A stretch of 35,026 nucleotides of DNA from JADFRG01 sp964590515 (lineage in GTDB: Bacteria; Chloroflexota; Anaerolineae; Anaerolineales; E44-bin32): assembly GCA_964590515.1 (NCBI GenBank), contig CAZPZD010000023.1, positions 1 to 35,026 on the forward strand. The letters run 5' to 3'. Every line of letters begins with the position of its first letter. Position 1 is the first letter of the stretch. Shown in pieces: positions 32,854 through 35,026 of the stretch. Made by a program: the position numbers and the translations under genes. Below the pieces are notes generated by a model, which was not told where the DNA came from, ran no database searches, and saw nothing but the letters and a program-made list of their open reading frames with translations.

Positions 32854-33644
32854 GCGGAATGTCCCAGTTCCTCCAGCCAACCCCCCACGAGCGCAGCAAG
32901 TTCATCGGCGCCGACGGGGGAGAGCTGGAGTTCTTTCGAATCCGCCTCCGGTCGAACGGCCGCCCAAGCTCCCTTGTTCTCGCCAAAGATCTCGGCTCGC
33001 CGACCGGCCTCGATCTCGCCCGCGTTCACGCGGGTCACCACTACCTGGCCGCGGACCGGGCTCGCCAGGGCCGCCAGCAGCGATTTTCCCGTCCGGCCGT
33101 TGACTCCGGAGGTAGCCAGCAGCTTCTCGGCCTGTGCCAGCTGCTCCTTCTGGGCGAGGTTTTTCGCCTTGTTGAACGTAGATTCCGACAGCATGAACTT
33201 CCCTTCTTGGGCTCCGATGACGAGACCCAATAGCTCGACCATTCGCTCGTTCAGCACAGTGCGATCGGGGAGGCGCGCCAGAAAATAACTCTTCTCAGAA
33301 GTCTTCCAGAGCTCGACGATGTGCTCACGGACCAGATAGTGGACCACCAGTTGCCGATCTTCCTCCGCCACCCTATGTGACGTCGCGACAACCATCTCGG
33401 GGGCAGCCATCACTGCCACCGTGTGGAAGAGACCTGCGTTCAGATCATACTCGCCGGGCTTGCCTGAAATCTCGTGAACCCACCCGTGGGCCTCGAGCTG
33501 CTTGCGGCCCTTGCTGAAAGTGGCATCCCGGGACTTGGCGGTGGAGGGGACTAGTTTCGGGTCGTCTACCCCGACCAGGCCGGGCGCATCCACCGTCGCC
33601 AGCAAATAGGCGAGTTCCCCCGTCTCCAGCTCTATTCCATTCAT
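32850..33644 (-). CDS. EspG-like type VII secretion-associated protein (tentative)
   Basis: A 264-residue soluble protein lacking signal peptide and membrane segments. The layout resembles EspG, the cytosolic chaperone of ESX substrates: an N-terminal helix with a LETGELAYLLATVD opening, a helix-turn rich region ending in KQLEAHGWV, then a linker, MAAPEMVVATSHRV, and a run of beta strands and a helix pair. The similarity is of pattern, not of a signature motif, so the name is tentative. AAGGA precedes the ATG. It lies between the long WXG protein (12 bases upstream) and the VWA-FHA gene (overlapping start), which fits a substrate-handling role. Confidence 0.6.
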   Translation of the reverse strand: MNGIELETGELAYLLATVDAPGLVGVDDPKLVPSTAKSRDATFSKGRKQLEAHGWVHEISGKPGEYDLNAGLFHTVAVMAAPEMVVATSHRVAEEDRQLVVHYLVREHIVELWKTSEKSYFLARLPDRTVLNERMVELLGLVIGAQEGKFMLSESTFNKAKNLAQKEQLAQAEKLLATSGVNGRTGKSLLAALASPVRGQVVVTRVNAGEIEAGRRAEIFGENKGAWAAVRPEADSKELQLSPVGADELAALVGGWLEELGHSA

Positions 33645-33656
33645 GCTCGATTGTCC

Positions 33657-34769
33657 TTAGAAGATACTGGCGGCTTTGTCGAATACCCAGGAACCCGCGT
33701 CCACTGCGGCCCGAAAACTGCTGACTGCCGTGCTTGCCGCCGCTTCTCCGATTGCCCGAGCCGGGTCCATTCCCCCCATTTGAACGGTCCAGTAGGCGAT
33801 CCCTGACACCTGGCCGGTCCCCGGGAAGGAGGTGGGGAAGGGCTCGACTCCCAGGTAGTTGTAGCCGGGTCCGGCTTCGTGGTATGTATGCAAATAGCCG
33901 GCAGCATCATGTACCACGCTGTGGTAGCCGATCGGCGTCTCCCCACCAGGGTGGAGGGTGAAATTGCCTGGCCCGACCAGGCCACCGGTGGGGTTCAACA
34001 TAGCGCCGAAGACCGGGTCAATGCCGAAGGCGTCGCCAACCATCTGACCGTAGCGCATCTGAGTGTTTGAACCATTGAAGCCGGAGTTGGCGCCCGACAG
34101 GCCGGGGACCGCATCCTTGCCGGCCGCTACCGCGGCGTCGCGCTGCCCGCGGACCTCCTGAAAGCGATCAAACTCTGAGCGGATGTCGTCCAGCGGCCGG
34201 CCGCGCAGGTCCGCGATGATCACCAGGTATCCTTCGACGTCGTCGGCGTCGGTCGCCCCAATCAACCCATTCATGGCATCGCCCAGCTCGCTGCCGGCCC
34301 CCGGAATCTGCAGACCGATCAGTCCGCGCATGTAATCGCCGCTGAACAGACCGCCCGGATCGCGGGCCAAGAGCGAACCGGGCGCTTGACCTCCCAGCAG
34401 CTCGCCGACCGCGCCAGCAGTTCCTCCGAGCGCGCCTCCCAGACCCCCTCCCAGTGCCCCCGACCCGTCTAGGCGGAGCAGCCGGGCAGCCTCCTCCTCG
34501 GCCTGCTTAATGATCTGGCTGACCTTGCGTAGAGTGCGGTCGGCTGTTTCCAGCGCAGCGGCGAGCCGTTTAATGGTCGGGAGCACCTGGTCATTCATCT
34601 CCCGATAGAAAGCTGTGGCCCCCGTTCCAATCCAGTCGCCGCCCTGGAGGGTATTCACCTCGCGCTGAATCCGCTGCAAAGAAGTCTTGGTCTGCGCCGC
34701 GTGCTGGCCGAAGGTGTGTGCGATCTGAGCCAGCAAATCGTAATCCCCGCGAATTTGAGGAGCAGTCAT
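33657..34769 (-). CDS. WXG100-headed secreted protein with effector-like C-terminal domain
   Basis: A 370-residue protein. Residues 1-100 are a WXG100 domain (Trp46-Ile-Gly48, GGDWIGTGA) nearly matching WXG protein 1 in position and motifs. A Gly/Ala-rich linker (102-150) follows. Then comes a helical part (155-235) and a compact region (about 250-330) with GPGNF, GGETPIGYHSVVHDAAGYL and GPGYNYLG. The YHSVVHD segment with two His and an Asp looks like an active or metal site, but I do not recognise the fold. The architecture is that of polymorphic-toxin-like type VII effectors. No immunity gene is obvious next to it. GGAGGG lies seven bases before the ATG. It is first in the leftward EspG-like/VWA-FHA set. 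Confidence 0.85.
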   Translation of the reverse strand: MTAPQIRGDYDLLAQIAHTFGQHAAQTKTSLQRIQREVNTLQGGDWIGTGATAFYREMNDQVLPTIKRLAAALETADRTLRKVSQIIKQAEEEAARLLRLDGSGALGGGLGGALGGTAGAVGELLGGQAPGSLLARDPGGLFSGDYMRGLIGLQIPGAGSELGDAMNGLIGATDADDVEGYLVIIADLRGRPLDDIRSEFDRFQEVRGQRDAAVAAGKDAVPGLSGANSGFNGSNTQMRYGQMVGDAFGIDPVFGAMLNPTGGLVGPGNFTLHPGGETPIGYHSVVHDAAGYLHTYHEAGPGYNYLGVEPFPTSFPGTGQVSGIAYWTVQMGGMDPARAIGEAAASTAVSSFRAAVDAGSWVFDKAASIF

Positions 34770-34809
34770 GAGTAAGCCCTCCGTCTGATTAGCTGGCTAC
34801 CGAGCACAT

Positions 34810-35026
34810 TCATGTCAAGTTGAAGCGGATCCGAACCTGCGGCCCCGCTCCGATCACGGATCCGTCGCGCAAGGGCATCGGTCTCCCCTGAACTAGCGGG
34901 CTGCCGTCCAGCGTGGTGCCGAAGGTGCTCTTCTCATCTTGAACGAAGAACTGTCCGTCGACGAACGTGATCCGAAAATGCTGCCCCGACACACCGCTCG
35001 AGCTGTCCAACGGGATGACCGCGTCG
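34810..35026 (-). CDS. FHA-domain protein, 5' end cut by window edge
   Basis: A leftward frame open to the right window edge and stopping at 34810. The visible 71 residues are the C-terminal part of an FHA domain: VSGQHFRI, a strand pair FFVQDEKSTFGTTLDG, then LRDGSVIGAGPQVRIRF. FHA domains bind phosphothreonine. What precedes it is unknown. The WXG-headed gene begins 41 bases downstream, so the two may be one operon. It is the third FHA domain in the secretion locus. Confidence 0.85.
   Translation of the reverse strand, partial: DAVIPLDSSSGVSGQHFRITFVDGQFFVQDEKSTFGTTLDGSPLVQGRPMPLRDGSVIGAGPQVRIRFNLT

Noticed and set aside
1..35026. tRNA, rRNA, insertion sequences, phage integrases or attachment sites
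   Set aside because: No tRNA cloverleaf, rRNA segment, transposase motif or terminal inverted repeats were recognised by eye; a dedicated search could still find small RNAs.

Overview
The window is a GC-rich, gene-dense bacterial segment. It carries an actinobacterial-style type VII (ESX/WXG100) secretion locus, a PknB-type kinase with TPR repeats, an FtsK/EccC motor, FHA proteins and an 8-bp intergenic repeat of the AGCCAAGC/GGCCAAGT kind. No mycobacterial EccB/EccD/EccE/MycP genes are present. Together these suggest a Chloroflexota (Anaerolineae-like) genome or metagenomic contig. That assignment is an inference from gene content; no marker gene or rRNA is present to prove it.

Region 1 (1-4.8 kb) is mostly leftward. 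It holds an unrecognised zinc-ribbon protein cut by the left edge, a creatininase-family hydrolase with a degenerate extra N-terminal copy, a C45/penicillin acylase-like Ntn hydrolase, a lipoprotein and a single-pass membrane protein, followed by a small rightward YHS-domain protein. A leftward PotA-type TOBE tail lies just before sppA and looks like a gene remnant.

Region 2 (4.9-18.8 kb) is housekeeping and envelope biology: SppA protease, a MEMO-AMMECR1 fusion without a normal start codon, LapA-domain protein plus site-2 protease with CBS domains (behind a good sigma70-like promoter), a lipoprotein alpha/beta hydrolase and hotdog thioesterase, a CysS/MshC-like ligase, a Ser/Thr kinase with TPRs, an 8-bp tandem repeat, an L,D-transpeptidase, a YfcE-like phosphodiesterase and a phytoene-desaturase-like FAD oxidoreductase.

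Region 3 (18.8-35.0 kb) is the secretion locus and the most interesting part. Four small WXG100-like genes sit behind a strong promoter (TTGAAA-17-TAGAAT). They are followed by a leftward, tail-anchored, zinc-ribbon pseudokinase (an EssB/YukC analogue), then a divergent 2893-residue EccC/EssC motor. The motor has seven ATPase domains arranged as three D1-D2 pairs plus a terminal D3, instead of the usual D1-D2-D3. An EsaB/YukD-FHA fusion follows it immediately. On the opposite strand, converging, lie a VWA-like/TM/FHA receptor, an EspG-like protein, a protein with an N-terminal WXG100 domain and an effector-like C-terminal domain, and an FHA protein cut by the right edge.

The likely logic, as inference: the WXG proteins and the long WXG-headed protein are substrates, the EspG-like protein is a possible chaperone, EccC is the motor, and the pseudokinase, EsaB-FHA and VWA-FHA proteins form membrane or regulatory parts. 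These may read phosphothreonine signals from kinases such as the one at 12.5 kb.
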